NCBI GenBank assembly: GCA_028274465.1
Contig: CM051456.1
Span: 13,047,745-13,111,744, forward strand
DNA from: Plantago ovata
Lineage: Eukaryota; Streptophyta; Magnoliopsida; Lamiales; Plantaginaceae
DNA length: 64,000 nt
Direction: 5' to 3'
Below the pieces are notes generated by a model. The model ran no database searches, was not told the DNA's origin, and worked only from the letters and a program-made list of their open reading frames with translations. Numbering within the stretch: position 1 is the first letter of the stretch; each line of letters opens with the position of its first letter. This document shows, piece by piece, positions 29,401 to 42,100 of the stretch. The translations under genes and the position numbers were made by a program.

Positions 29401-31404
29401 TTTTGAGTGCTGAGAGATCATTTTGTGATCTTCCTTGTTATAGGGAAAATATTGGAAAAGCAGTTACTGCTTTTTTGAGCTTCATTCCACTTGTGGGCGA
29501 AGTGCATGGTTTTTTCTCTAGCCTTCCACGAATGGTAGTTTCAAAACTACGGATGTCCAACTGTCTGATTCTTGAAGGCATTGAAACAGAATGGGTTCCT
29601 CCTTGCAAGGTCTTGAGGAATTGGTCTGAGCAGAGTCGCTCTCTGTTACCCGATAGTTTCCTTCAAGAGCATCTTGGCCTTGGGTATTTAAACAAAGACA
29701 TAATTCTCTCAGATGCATTAGCAAGGGCTCTCGGAATAGAGGACTATGGACCAAAAGTTTTACTGAGGGTTATTTCTTCACTTAGCTGTTCAGAAAACGT
29801 TTTGAAGTCGATGGGCTTGAGTTGGTTATCTTCTTGCCTCAGTGCCATATATGTGATGCTATCCCATTCTGCAATCGAAACTTCTCCAAATTATCTTTCC
29901 GAGTCTGATTTCATTTTAAGCCTAAAAAAGATCCCATTTATTCCGGTTCTTAATGGAAAATTTTGCTCAGCGGATGAAAACACCATCTGGTTGCATATTG
30001 AAGAAAGCGGCCATGGTTTTAATGATGATCATGTACTCAATGTTTTCCCAAGGTTGTACACGAAGCTGCAGATTGTTAGCCCTAATCTTTTGGCTGCAGC
30101 TGCGTCCGATAACAATTCCTGTTCTGGCACTACCATTGCTGAGAATGTTATAAAATTGCTTTATAAACTTGGTATCCAGCGTTTATCAGCCCATGAAATT
30201 GTAAAAGCACACATCTTACCTGCGTTATCTGATCTCAAAACTGCAGCTGGAGATGAATATTTGATGGTAGAGTACCTTTCCTTTGTGATGTTTCATTTGC
30301 AGTCGAGTTGTACTACCTGTACCCAGGAGAGGGATGGTATTATCACAGAGTTGCATGATAAAGCATTGATTTTAACCAACGATGGCTACAAAAGATCAAT
30401 GGATGTGCCAATCCACTTCAGTCCAGAGTATAGGAGTTCTATTGATGTAAATAGGGTAGTTGGTAACCTTGATATGGAATGGCATGAAGTGGATACCAGG
30501 TATTTAAAGCATTCGATTACAAATACTGTATCTGACGGGCTTTTGAAGTGGAAAACGTTTTTCCAGGACATAGGAGTAACTGATTTCACTCGACTAGTTC
30601 AAGTTGAGAAGAGAGTTGCCGACATGCACTGGGTTGATAGAGGTGCAGTGCCTGTAGATTCTGTTGTCAAAGATTGGGAATCTGCTGAGTTGCTTCATTT
30701 GCTGTCGCAGCTTACTTCAAAAGATAACAGGCAAAAGTGCATATACCTGATGGAGATTCTTGATAGTTTGTGGAATATATATTTCAGTGATAAGGTTGCT
30801 GTTCATTGCAATGATTCCATTGGGGAGTGCAAATCATTCAAGTCATCAGTTTTAAACATGCTCCAGGATGTTCCATGGATTGTTTCATGTATGGACAATA
30901 AGCTCCATTATGCTAAGGATTTATTTCACGACTGTTCATCAGTGAACTCACTTCTCGGTGCTAGTGCTCCGTATAGCATTCCAAAGGTTAGTTTATTCGT
31001 TATGTCTATGCTCATTTTTAAATGCTCTATTTTTAGACCGGGTAAAAGTTGGAGATTCTTTTCCGTACTTCATTTTCTTTAATGGGTTAAGTTGAGGTGG
31101 ATAAGTTGACTCTTAATAGATCTCATGTTTGGTTCACTATATTTACATGTCTCTTCACTATGATTTCTTTTGTTTTTGCACATGGCCATCCTTTTTATTT
31201 TCTCGTTTTTAGTTTTTTTTCCCTTTATTTATTTCCTAAATATGCAATATATCCAATTCACTGTTTCGTGTATAACTTAAAAGTCTTTTGCTATATGTTT
31301 GATGAGTGATTGTGCTTTTGGCTGTGTACTGTTAGTTGAAGTATCAGTTGTGGGGTAATTCATGGATGTGAACGAAGAGAGATTATTATAAACCAACAAA
31401 AAGG

Positions 31405-31446
<42 letters not shown>

Positions 31447-31940
31447 AGGAGAAAAATTAAAAGTGTCAGTGCAGGATGTGCCAGATTTGGCTGCACATGC
31501 CATATCACTCTCAACACAGATATTATTTCTTATCTTTGTTTTCTCGATGTATCTCCTGGCTGTGGAATCTTTGTCAAAGTTTTATTTTTTAATCTTTTAT
31601 GTTTAAAACTTTTAAGTCCTTTCCTGATAACTCTATAGCATGTCTTATATTATTTTGTTTTCCCCTTTTGTTATACTCAAAGTATGAGAAAAATTCATAT
31701 GTATTCATGCAAGTATGGACATCTGGTCTTTTAAATATGGCTTATCTGACTTAATTCCTTCCACTTGAAACAGGTGACAAATGAAAAGTTGGTTGCTGAC
31801 ATTGGTTTAAAAACTCAAGTGACTTCTGATGATGCTCTATATGTTCTTCAACAATGGAGAAGAACCCAACCTCCACTCAAGGCTAGGTACTCTATTCTGC
31901 TATTAATATTTTCAAGATTTTCACTTTTAATTTTTTTTTA

Positions 31941-31991
<51 letters not shown>

Positions 31992-34900
31992 TTATTTATT
32001 TATTTTTGTGCTGATCTGTAATACCCCACATCCCACGTCTGTTAAGACCGAGTGGGATAAAGTGTATATAAGTAGACCACGACTCACCCATGGTATGAGG
32101 CCTTTGGCTGAGTCCAAAAGAAAACGCTGTCGGGCTTGCCCATAGCCAAAGGGGACAATGTCCTAGCAGGGAGATGTGTGGGGCCAGTCATGACTAACTG
32201 CGCCGGCCCTTGAGGGGCCAGGTTGTTACAGATCTTAATTTTCTTGTTATAAGCTCTTCATATCAAATTCACAATGAATACTGGGATATATACTTGAACT
32301 TGAAATGATCATCAGAATCTAATTCTAAGACATAATCTGGTGAAAATGCTAAAAAAAAATTTCAGATGTTCTGATCTAATACCAAATCTCAAAAGAGATC
32401 TAGTTATAAAGACCAAGAAAGACTAATTTAAAATATAATCTGGTTTTTCTTGCTGATTTATTTTCAGTCCACTAATGATCCATATGTTAGTTTATTACTT
32501 TATTTGTGTCTTTTTGGTCTTTTCTATGCTATGGTCCCCTAGGAAACGGACGGACTCTCGTCTTATTCTAAGCGTAAACTTGCATGAAACTTTCTGTTGT
32601 ACCCAGTCATTTAATCTACTTCCAAGCAAGGTACTCTTGCACTCCAACTTCGTAGAGTGTTACTCTATTGAGGTTAGCACGTATGAGTATTGTCAATATG
32701 TATGACCAAAGATTATAGGAAAAACCGAAAAAGAGGCCTTGTTAAGTTGTAATGTGCTCAACTCCGGGAAAAGAACAGTATTGTCTGGCCACTGGGGTAG
32801 AACTTCTAAAATTTCGATGTTCTAAAAGTGCTATGATGCTCATGTTTTTTATATACAGATGTTTACTTAAATATGTTCTGTCAATTGAGTGGATGGGAAG
32901 TCACTATTAGCTGTAGATTATTGTGCTGATAGTGTCTATCAAATGAAATTCGGCCTTCAAAGATCACATAGAGACTTGTTTTAGTATCATTTTCTATAAT
33001 ATAATTATCCACGGATATACATGCATAAATTGTCTTTCTCATATAAGCATTTTTTACAAGAGACTTAGTTTGATGTGGGAAGCTTAGAAGATCATATCTG
33101 TAAGTTGGTTAGATGGTCATATGGTCTGGAATTGCTTCTGATAGCCAACACATTTGGATTGGCAGACTGTTAAAAAATGCACATTTATTTTATTTCATTT
33201 TATCTCTCACCTAACACACTTAACTCCCACGGAGTAGTATCCAATGTGTTTGATTTGACACCAAGTCCAATTTTTATATCCATATGTTTTATTTTCAAAT
33301 GTTTTCTTTTCCTATTGGAGTAGCGAAGGAGCGGTATGAGGCAATCCTGCAATGGGGAGTGCATTTATATCTAGGCTCCCTTTATTGAAGGCCTTAAATA
33401 TAGCTAATTTGGCTGCTAAATTGTGTAATCTACCACAAACTGATTTTTAAGAATGCTTTTGGAGATCTTATTTTTGTTGGGTATTTGTATCTTTGTAGTA
33501 TATCGTATTTCAGTTCATGCTTAGATCTGGGTTTTTGATCTTGAAGGTCAAGTCTAATAATAGTAACTCATCTCCCCGCTTTTCTTTCGCGGTGTAATAA
33601 ACTACACTTCCAGTAACCAAATTGAATGTCAGACCCCAGTGTGCCACCTTTAACTTCATCTTCACAATATCCCACAAATTGACTATAAAGCCACTCAAGA
33701 ATGCAAAACCCATCTTCCTACTTATAGAAGTGATTAAATACCCTCAGCTACTCCCCATTCTATTTTATCACGTAATAACTCATTCCATAAGTGTGCCATT
33801 GCATGTTTTGGGCCTTTTGGTCTTCTTTATTTATTCCGAGTATACTTTCCAGTTAGAGTATACTTTCCAGTTTGAAGTTCTAATTCTTGCTTGGTCAAGT
33901 AAGCTGACAAGGTGGAGCATTTGTGCTGGTTTTCGCTTTTTTATTGCTGTAATTAAGTTTACAGATTTATGAAGGCAGATCTTTCTATGCCCTAACTAAG
34001 AATCATTTACTCATTGAACTCTTTTTTTCCCAGTCTTTCTCAAATGTCAAACTTTTATGGATTCCTGTGGAAGGAAACAACTATTTCACAAAAGGGAATA
34101 ATAAAGGAATTGCTATCTGGACCTTTCATATTTGTTCCATACACATCTAGCTGCTCTCTTGATGAAGCTGTACCTGGTCAACTGTTGTCTTGTCAAGAAG
34201 TCTATTGGCATGATAGTACTGCTGGTCCTGGATTTGTGGCAGACACGAGTACTTCATCAATTGGGAAAATGTTGTGTAATTTTTACCCTACACTTCGTGA
34301 CTTCTTTGTGAATGAGTGTGGAGTGATGGAAAATCCTCCACTCCGTGGTTATCTCCAGATTTTACTTCAGTTATCTAGGACTACGTTACCACATGAGGCT
34401 GCTAAGAGGGTAAACAATTATTGTATTGAACCATTGTATGTGTTTGTTTATAAATTTCAACTTTGTTTTAATAATCTGTCTTTTCTTTTTAAATATTAAA
34501 TGGCATAGGTCTTTGAAGTATTCATAAGATGGGCTGATGCGTTGAAATCTGGATTATTGAGTCTGGAAGATGTTGACTATTTGAAAGAAAGCCTCCAGAA
34601 GAAGGATTGCACGGTGCTGCCCACCAGACAAGATAAATGGGTTTCTCTGCACTCGTCATTTGGATTAGTCTGTTGGTATGATGATTATAAGCTAGGAAAG
34701 GAGTTCAAGAATGTGGAGGGGATTGACTTTCTCTACTTTGGGGACTCTGTAGATGGAGAAAAACAAATGATTCATGCAGAGCTCACAATCATTATGCAAA
34801 AACTAGAAATTCCTGCTCTCTCGGAGGTACTTTCTCTCGAACCCATCCCAATCTGCTTCTCCAAAAAAAAAAAAGATTCTTAATGCTTGATATTCCTTTC

Positions 34901-36664
34901 TCTGTTGATTGGTTAGCTGTGGAGAATGGGTGCTACACTTTTTACGAAAATAACCCCCCTTTTGTATTCTGTTCGTTTACTTTTATGAAGAATCAAGCCT
35001 GAGATTTTACATTGTTATCGACTTATCTTAACATCATGGCATATGGGATTAATATTATACTTTTGTTATCCCTTTCATATCATTGCAACCTGTACTTCGA
35101 TACAGAAGAACTAGTCGCTATTCACAAATTTTTATGCAGTTTGGATATTGTTCCCCTCATTGTCCAAGATATAGTTGCAATTAGATTAATATATATTGCT
35201 CTTTGTAATCTGTCTGTGAGTCTGAACCAAAATTGATTTGGTTCCCTTCTCTTTTGCAGATTGTAACTCGTGAGGCAATTACCTCTCGTGCAGTAGACTC
35301 GAGCTGCTTTTACTCTTTAATGAACAGGATTCTTCCTTATGCTCAGCGCTACTTCATTAATGCACATCCAAGCAAATACATCGAACTCAAGCAGTCGGAT
35401 TTTGATAATCTTAGGCATATGAAGGTTGTTGTTGTTGAAGAGTTGTTCTATCAGAATGTTATAAAAAGATGCAAGATTACATCAAAGGAAAAAAAGAAGT
35501 GTGGTTCCCTTCTACAGGTATATTGCTTACAGCAGTTCTTTCAAAATTATTGCTAACTTGTTTATTTGTTAAGTTCAATCAGATAGGCCAAATTTGACTC
35601 AACTTTTTTTTTTCTGTGATTTATAATTGCAGGATAATGTCTTATACTGCAGTACAGGTTCAAGGCGAGACGATATATTCTTGGAGTTCTCTCGTCTTCT
35701 GTACAATGGAACTACAGATGTTCATTTTGCAAATTTTCTTCTCGTGATTGCAGCCGAGGTTGAATCTGGTTCTCCAGAGCAAACAGAATCTTTTATGTTG
35801 AACAGCCAGAAGATTCCAAAACTGCCTGCTGAGGAATCTCCTTGGTTCCTTCAGCCTGTCTCATCATCTGCTGAAACTGGTGCTACACTAGGGGAGAACT
35901 ACACACCTCACAAAGTTGAGGTAAACAAGTCGATCTTTCAGGGGAGATATGAAATGAGCTCCAATTGGCCACCTGCCGATTGGAGATCTGCACCTGGTTT
36001 TCCACTGAAACAAGCAGCACCTGTCAACATGGATATTACTGTAGCAACTTTAAAACTAGAGGATGCAAATTCTACAGATATCAGAGACGTAGTTAAAATA
36101 GAGGGTGATCAGACAGTTGCAGTATCCCAAGCAGCTTTAGAAACTGAGACCTTAGAAACTCCGTTCAACTATTCAAGCAATCCAGATGTTTTTGCAGAAG
36201 AAGTTGAGCTTGATTCTGTTGCTGTGAACGCTCTTGATGGCATGAATTCTGTTCGTACAAATTCTAATGAAATGAACAGCAGCCTATCAGCACATCTGAC
36301 ACATCGAGTAGGTAGAGAAGGCGAGTGTGTTGCCTTCAACTACTTTCTGAGAGAAGTAGGTGGGGATACCATAAGATGGGTGAATGAAACTTGTGAGACT
36401 GGATTACCCTACGACATCATCTTAGAGAAAAAGGATAAAACTCTGGAATACATAGAAGTGAAAGCAACTACAGAGCCAGGAAGGAAGTGGTTCCATATAA
36501 CGCTGAAAGAATGGAAATTTGCAGTTGAGAAGGGTGAAGCTTACAGCATCGCCCATGTAAATTTAGCCGATAAAAACAATGGCCAGTGTACAATTAAAGT
36601 GTACAAAAATCCCCATAGATGGTGCGAGATTGGCCGGCTAAAGTTGGCCATGGTGGTTGTCTAA
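20410..36664 (+). CDS. NOV: NO VEIN (NOV)-like GHKL ATPase / DUF3883 protein
   Basis: Large plant nuclear protein of the NO VEIN family, required in Arabidopsis for vein patterning, stem-cell maintenance and auxin-dependent cell fate. Exons: 20410-20865, 21070-21407, 22842-23493, 24049-24147, 24958-25129, 25587-27292, 27664-27876, 28740-30986, 31774-31886, 34034-34409, 34509-34826, 35260-35517, 35633-36664. Phases close, giving 2,659 aa. Regions: a Pro/Gln/Asn-rich N-terminus (about 1-85); a Ser/Glu-rich, basic, probably disordered segment (about 340-460); a Hsp90/sacsin-like GHKL fold (about 1138-1300) with N-box QNADDN, NNERGF and the glycine loop GKKGIGFKSVF; a long sacsin-like middle; a NWPPADWRSAPGF motif; and a C-terminal DUF3883 (about 2540-2655) with GREGE, LPYD and EVKATT, matching a PD-(D/E)xK nuclease-like core. 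Family and domains are clear. Biochemical activity is not shown here. Confidence 0.95.
27476..27489. repeat. Poly-G run in NOV intron 6
   Basis: A run of about 14 G on the + strand within the intron between exons 6 and 7. Non-coding, and of uncertain true length. Confidence 0.85.
31409..31443. repeat. (AG)n microsatellite
   Basis: About 17 uninterrupted AG dinucleotides in NOV intron 8. Confidence 0.95.
31941..31990. repeat. (AAT)n microsatellite
   Basis: About 16 AAT/ATA triplets in NOV intron 9, directly followed by TTTATTTATT and then by the short LTR-like insertion. Confidence 0.95.
32017..32230. mobile_element. Short LTR-like (TRIM / solo-LTR candidate) insertion in NOV intron 9
   Basis: A 214-bp GC-rich block in AT-rich intron sequence. 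It starts TGTAATACCCCACATCCCAC and ends GGTTGTTACA, so it has TG...CA ends with an imperfect terminal inverted repeat. It is flanked by GATC on both sides (32013-32016 and 32231-32234). It contains a TATA-like GTATATAAG at about 32065-32075. This structure fits a solo LTR of a short LTR retrotransposon. No internal region, primer-binding site or ORF is attached. Identity beyond that is inference. Confidence 0.55.
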
Positions 36665-37177
36665 TCAATCAGGCAATCTGCATTGATATTCTTTGTTGAA
36701 AAATGAAACGGTGAGTTTTTATGGGTTATTTTAGCAACTAGAGGGAAAAGGTTATAGGGGTTAGGTTAGGTCAGCGGAAATTCATGTTATATACTTTTTT
36801 TTTAAAGTATACTAGTAGTACCAAGTTTTTTGTAAAAGATAATATGCCTCTATACTAATAGATCTTTATGCACAAATAAGCCCGTGGCTGTGTGAGCGTG
36901 TGTGCATATAGGTTTTTACTCTGTATTCTTGTAATTTTCTCCTCTGGTTCGCATGTATAGGACCAACTGGGGCATTGGTCATGGCCTAAAATACATTTTA
37001 GAAGCTCATAAAGTTCTCAAGTCTATTCGTCTTTTTCTGGTCGTGGTGTAATAGTATAGTTGAGCATACAGTATGTCATGTCAGTATGTATTAATTTCTT
37101 TACTATTGCTGAAATAAGATGGCAGGAGTGGCTCTTCTAGTCGAGCACCTGTGTGATAAGACTACAAGAGAAAATGT
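36665..37177. other. NOV 3' flank
   Basis: Probable NOV 3' UTR and AT-rich flank. No further gene is supported. Confidence 0.6.
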
Positions 37178-37774
37178 CAGGGGCGGAGCCAAGATTCGAA
37201 ACTGGGGGCGCGAACTTTATGTATGTAAAAAAAATATTCGGGTGGACTTTAACAGGGTCGGGTTTCGGATATCCAAATTTTATTAAAACACCAAAAACTA
37301 AAAATTTATATAGATAAACTAAGTTACAAAGTTCAAGCATATAAGAGTCATAACATAATATTTGGGAGACGGATGTGGGAGTGGGATATTTGGGAATTGG
37401 GGAAGAATAGAATAGAATAAGACTAAAGAGAGATATTAGGAATTGTTTGATTGTTTATTAGTCTAAAAAAGAATACTAAAAGTCAATGAAGAAGTCTATG
37501 TTTCTAGGAAAAAACATGTTATACCATATTTAAAATTTTAAATTGTATGAGTTGCTTCTCTATTATATTAGTACTACTAAAATAAATACTACAGTATCTT
37601 CTTCTCTTTTTAAAGACAAATGTCTATAACTAAAAAAATAAAAATTAGATGCATATATATAAATACTATATAAAAATTTTGGGGGTCCATTTTAAAAAAA
37701 TTTAAAAATATTACATATATACTAAAAAAAAGAAAAATCTTGGGGCGGACGCCCCCCAGCCCCCCGGCTCCGCC
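37178..37774. mobile_element. hAT-like non-autonomous DNA element
   Basis: The left end CAGGGGCGGAGCCAAG and the right end ...CCCCGGCTCCGCC are inverted repeats (GGCGGAGCC on both arms), with further C/G-rich subterminal blocks (GGGGGCGCG; GGGGCGGACGCCCCCC). The direct repeat AAAATGT flanks both ends (37171-37177 and 37775-37781), close to the 8-bp target duplication of hAT elements. The outermost CAGG of the right end is missing. The 597-bp interior is AT-rich with no transposase. Confidence 0.65.
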
Positions 37775-38529
37775 AAAATGTGATTTTAATATTAGATGGA
37801 TTTTTTATTTTCAATTTAAAATTCACTCCCAAACAGAGCAAGATGATTTTGGTGACCAAAATAAAAAATAATCCATGAAAGTACAATGCCAAACACAAAA
37901 TTAATTATTAAAAGGTATATCTCAAGTAAAATGTTTCTTATATATCTACTTCTCTGTGTATTAAGACAAAGCTATGGGTGAAAACTAAACTATATACCCG
38001 CCGGGTCATAGAGATTGCCAGCAAACAAATTAATTTAATACGATTTGTTTCAGTTGTATGTTTCTATGTAGATCCTATTTGTCAAATTGGACTGTTTAAA
38101 GGGATCTATCTCTCTATACACTTTCGGCTCTTCAATTCTTTTCCCAATTGAAGATAACTGTTGGAAAGTCCACGTCTAGGACCAAAGCTATATAAAGCTC
38201 ATACAAATCAGCATGAGTATGTATTGAAACATTGTTTTGCTAACTGATACTATTTCATATGTACTATATATATCCAAAACTCTGATTTGGACCCGGGCAA
38301 ATTATCATAGATGCAAAATGATAGGAACGTGTAATTAGGTACGAGACGGTGGTATTTAATTTATGGCCTCATATTGATCTCGGAACTTTTCATTTTTGTT
38401 TTTTACTTTATCATATCTTTGATATTTATGTTGCTTCTTCATCTTGTCAGGTGGTTTACTTTTTTATTTTCTTTAAAAAAAGTACATCTATTTTTTCCCT
38501 TATAATATCGATGTACTAATGACATGATT

Positions 38530-38690
38530 AGTAATCGGTCAAAGACTCGACCCTTTGGCCGGCGCGTTCCAAATGGTATCAGAGCCAAAACAGTCTAGAA
38601 CTCACAAGGGGTGGACGGTTGGTCGAAATAAAACACAACGAGGACATTGCACAATTTAACAGGGGGTAAATGTAACCCCTCGTAATTTCA
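38530..38690 (+). mobile_element. LTR-retrotransposon scar with primer-binding site
   Basis: TGGTATCAGAGCC at 38574-38586 is the classic plant primer-binding site complementary to the 3' end of initiator tRNA-Met. It follows a sequence ending TTCCA (38571), as expected for the end of a 5' LTR. About 75 bp later a purine tract AGGGGGTAAA (38661-38670) precedes TGTAACCCC (38671), which looks like the start of a 3' LTR. The very short interval would suit a TRIM element, but complete matching LTRs are not visible. Confidence 0.5.
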
Positions 38691-39058
38691 GAGAGCTTAA
38701 AGGGGTTGAAAACGTCACTCTCGTTAATATAATGCAAATTTTTTTCTATAAATTCATACAGAAAAACTTCAGAGTTAATTATGATGGCTCGGATCAATTC
38801 TAAGATGGGTAACGGAATTTAGGGAATCAGAAAGGATAGTAACAAGGATCCTCTCGATGGGATAGGTACCAGAAAGGCTCCATATCCCAAACCCAAATGG
38901 GAAACAAGAATTGGACAAGACAGATTTTCCCAGCCGACCTGCGCCTATTCGCCTCTTTCGCGTGTGTGTAAGTTGCTCAACTCAACAATGTCTATGTTGT
39001 GTGTACTTGTTACTACCTTTCACTTCCATTAACCAAGAACATACCCTTCATCAACCAA

Positions 39059-39068
39059 CCATATATAC
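39059..39068 (+). promoter_or_regulatory. Candidate TATA box of TTC38
   Basis: CATATATACA lies about 95 bp before the TTC38 start codon and is followed by a C/A-rich stretch that looks like a plant leader. Position and composition fit; expression evidence is needed. Confidence 0.3.
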
Positions 39069-39160
39069 ATAATAGTAATACACTACATAAACTTCTTCAC
39101 ACCAACCAACAGAAACCAATCAAGATTATTACCACTACTACTTATATTGCTACTGACAAA

Positions 39161-42100
39161 ATGAATACAGACCTATGGGGTTACCAAGTCAATACTACCT
39201 CAGATGATTGCATATCTGCTATCAATTCTTACTATCTCCAGGTTAGTTCAGTCTCCTCCACAATTAATCCACCTCTTGAATTAGTGCTTTAGTAGTGAAG
39301 TATACTATTTCTTTGCTTCAATATGATTTGTGTCCAAGAGGTTGGTTATATTAGCTGTTTAATTTCTTGTAGGGTTTTGCTGAATTTTGGATTCTGTTTT
39401 TGTGTAGGTGCTTAGTTATGGAAGAAAAAGGTCTGTAATATTGGAAGCTCCAAAGAGTGATCCACAGTGTGTTTTGGGCAACATCTTGGCGGCACATTTT
39501 CTTAGCTCTGCTGATAGTTCTCGTGCTTCCCCACTTATTGATGCTGCCAAGTCTCATCTTGTATAGTTTCTGTGTTACTTGCTTTTATATTTGTGTGTCT
39601 CTTCTTTGCACTTGGTGCTTTTGTAAGTTTTTGAGTTTTTTTTTTTTTTTTTTGTACTTTTTGCGTGCTTAGGAATGTGCTAGTGCGTATGAGAAGGCGG
39701 TATTTAATGCTGTTATGTACTTGATTTCCTCGGATAGAGATGATGATGTGGCGGTGGAGCTGCATTTTAAGGTGATGTATTGACCTTGGTAGGATTTATC
39801 TTTTGTTCTTCATTATATTGGTAGCTGGATTCATTTTGGCTAGTGGCTTTGTTCTTATAGTATTATCAGTTTCTTATCGCTGAATGATACTTTTTCGTGG
39901 ACAATTATCCTAGTCAACAAAGTATTTGTCTGAGTTTTTAGCACATCTGACTATCTATCTGCTATGTATGCTATTCGCTATTAACAAATGTTTTCTATCG
40001 AAGATCCAAATGGAAATCATAATTTGAAGGAGGAATGAAGAGTGATATAATTTGTGCCATTCAGTAAGATTTGACTGTTTTAGGGTAGTAATAGCGAAAT
40101 CGATGTGCTATGTTGTATGGAGATTTACATTTTTCAAGATCGATGTTTTCTAGGTGGGTGCATAGTAGAATTCTAACGTTTGGGTTTTCATGAAAACAAG
40201 TAAGAACTATGCTCCATTATTGCCCTTTAATTAAGCATAAGCATATCAATATCTATCCTTGAGATCTACTGCAAATAAGTTAAAGATTGTTCTTCAAAGC
40301 ATTGATGCGGAATCATTCCCTCTAAGTTTCTCGTTTTTTCCTTGATACAGCTACTGCAAGATTTCCCAAGAGATCTTGTATCACTAAAGAGAGCTCAAGT
40401 GTTATGCTTTTATATGGGTCAACCTGATCTCTCTCTGAAACTCGTAGAAAAGGTAACACTTATTTCCTCTGAAGCAGATTCATTAGCCTATCAGTTGGAT
40501 TCTGAGCTTTTTAACTTGTTGTGAAAAAGTTAATGATAAATAAGTGAGGTATGTCTCCTTTGTTTCAAATAACTCCAATCGATGACAAATGACAACAGGT
40601 CCTACCTACTAATGGCGACAAAGATTATATCTATGGTATGCTTGCATTTCCACTGTTGGAGCTTGGTCGCATGGAAGATGCAGAAAAAGCTGGGAAAAGA
40701 GGACTTGAGATCTGCAAGGATGACCCTTGGTCACAACATGCCGTGAGTTTGACTTGTCCTAGTATTATATCTAAAGTTGCAGATAAATCTTGTTTCTACT
40801 CCTGCCTAGAGAAATCTTACTCAGCAAATATTACCGCTTTCTGATGTGCTGATCATGAATAAATTAAATAGCTTGTTGCTCCTATCCTGGATTGACTTTA
40901 TAGTTTTGGATTCACATGCAGGTTTGTCATGTTTACCAATATCAGTGTCGTTTTAATGAAGCTGTACAATTTATGGAAGACTGTTCAAAATCATGGAGTT
41001 TATTGTCATCATTCATGTATGTACATATTCATGTTTAAGAATTGCATAATACACAAATAAATTGCTCTATTCAGTTTATCAGTTTGTTTTCATTTTCTTT
41101 AAACTTACCATCAGGTATACTCACAACTGGTGGCATGTTGCCCTATGTTACTTGGAAGGCCATGCACCAATGGAAAAAGTACGAGATGTTTATGATAACT
41201 GCATTATGAAAGAACTGGAAAGAAGCGATGCAATACCAGCTGAGGTCCGTCATAATGTTTTTCTCCTAGAAGAAATTATGCCACTCTGTGTTATATACTC
41301 ATGTTAATGCACGCAGGTATACCTAAATGCTACTGGTCTGTTATTGCGTGTTCATATTAGAGGTGGAGATGCGGTTTTTGAGGATCGCTTGAAGGTTCTA
41401 GCTAATAGTCTAGCAGATCAAGTGAGTGGCATCCTGTTATCCTACAGTTTTTATTTGTAGCAGAAGCTGATGCAATGTTTTCTTTTCTAATGCATGAGAC
41501 GGTGAGGGGTAGTATTTCATTCTTCATCCCCCATGACATACTCAATAAGAAGTTTGAACATACTAAACTACCTGAGCTACTAGCTAACATATTTCATTAC
41601 CTAGGTCAGTGTGATTACCTGCGTTCATCCTTCAAATCAGAGCTAATCTTTGTATCTGTATCATAAAATGTATTATAAGTTTACACATTCATGTAATCTA
41701 TATAAATACAAGCATCTACTTAAGAAGCCTCTTTGCCAAACGCAAGGGAAGGTGTGTACTTTGTATGAGTGAGTGTGTGTGTGTGTGTGTGTGTGAACAA
41801 AGTTAAAAAATGGATAAGAGAGCACAAATGAAAGAATATCCCAGTTTCAAGTTTCAACCCATTCAAATCATAGCTATGCAAGTAATTCAACTCAGATTAT
41901 CCGTGTTCATGAGGTCTCTCATTAAACTTTCCTTAGGAGACCTTGAGACTTAAGTTGAAAAGAACTGTGCTTGCTCTGTCTCCTTTGCTTTACATAGTAT
42001 ATCTATAATTCATGCATTGCCTGTGCAAATAGGCCTTCTGGTTCCTGGAGTGGCACTTCGATATATTGATATCGTGGGCCTTATCTTGTACTGGAAAATC

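Larger units (their letters stand above)
37775..39160. other. Intergenic region upstream of TTC38
   Basis: AT-rich, with an LTR-retrotransposon scar at about 38530-38690 and the TTC38 5' flank. No gene is supported. Confidence 0.55.

Noticed and set aside
39001-39160. In-frame upstream extension of TTC38
   Set aside because: The extension is low-complexity (Thr/Asn/His rich), unlike the family, and a TATA-like word sits within it; ATG 39161 gives the normal N-terminus.
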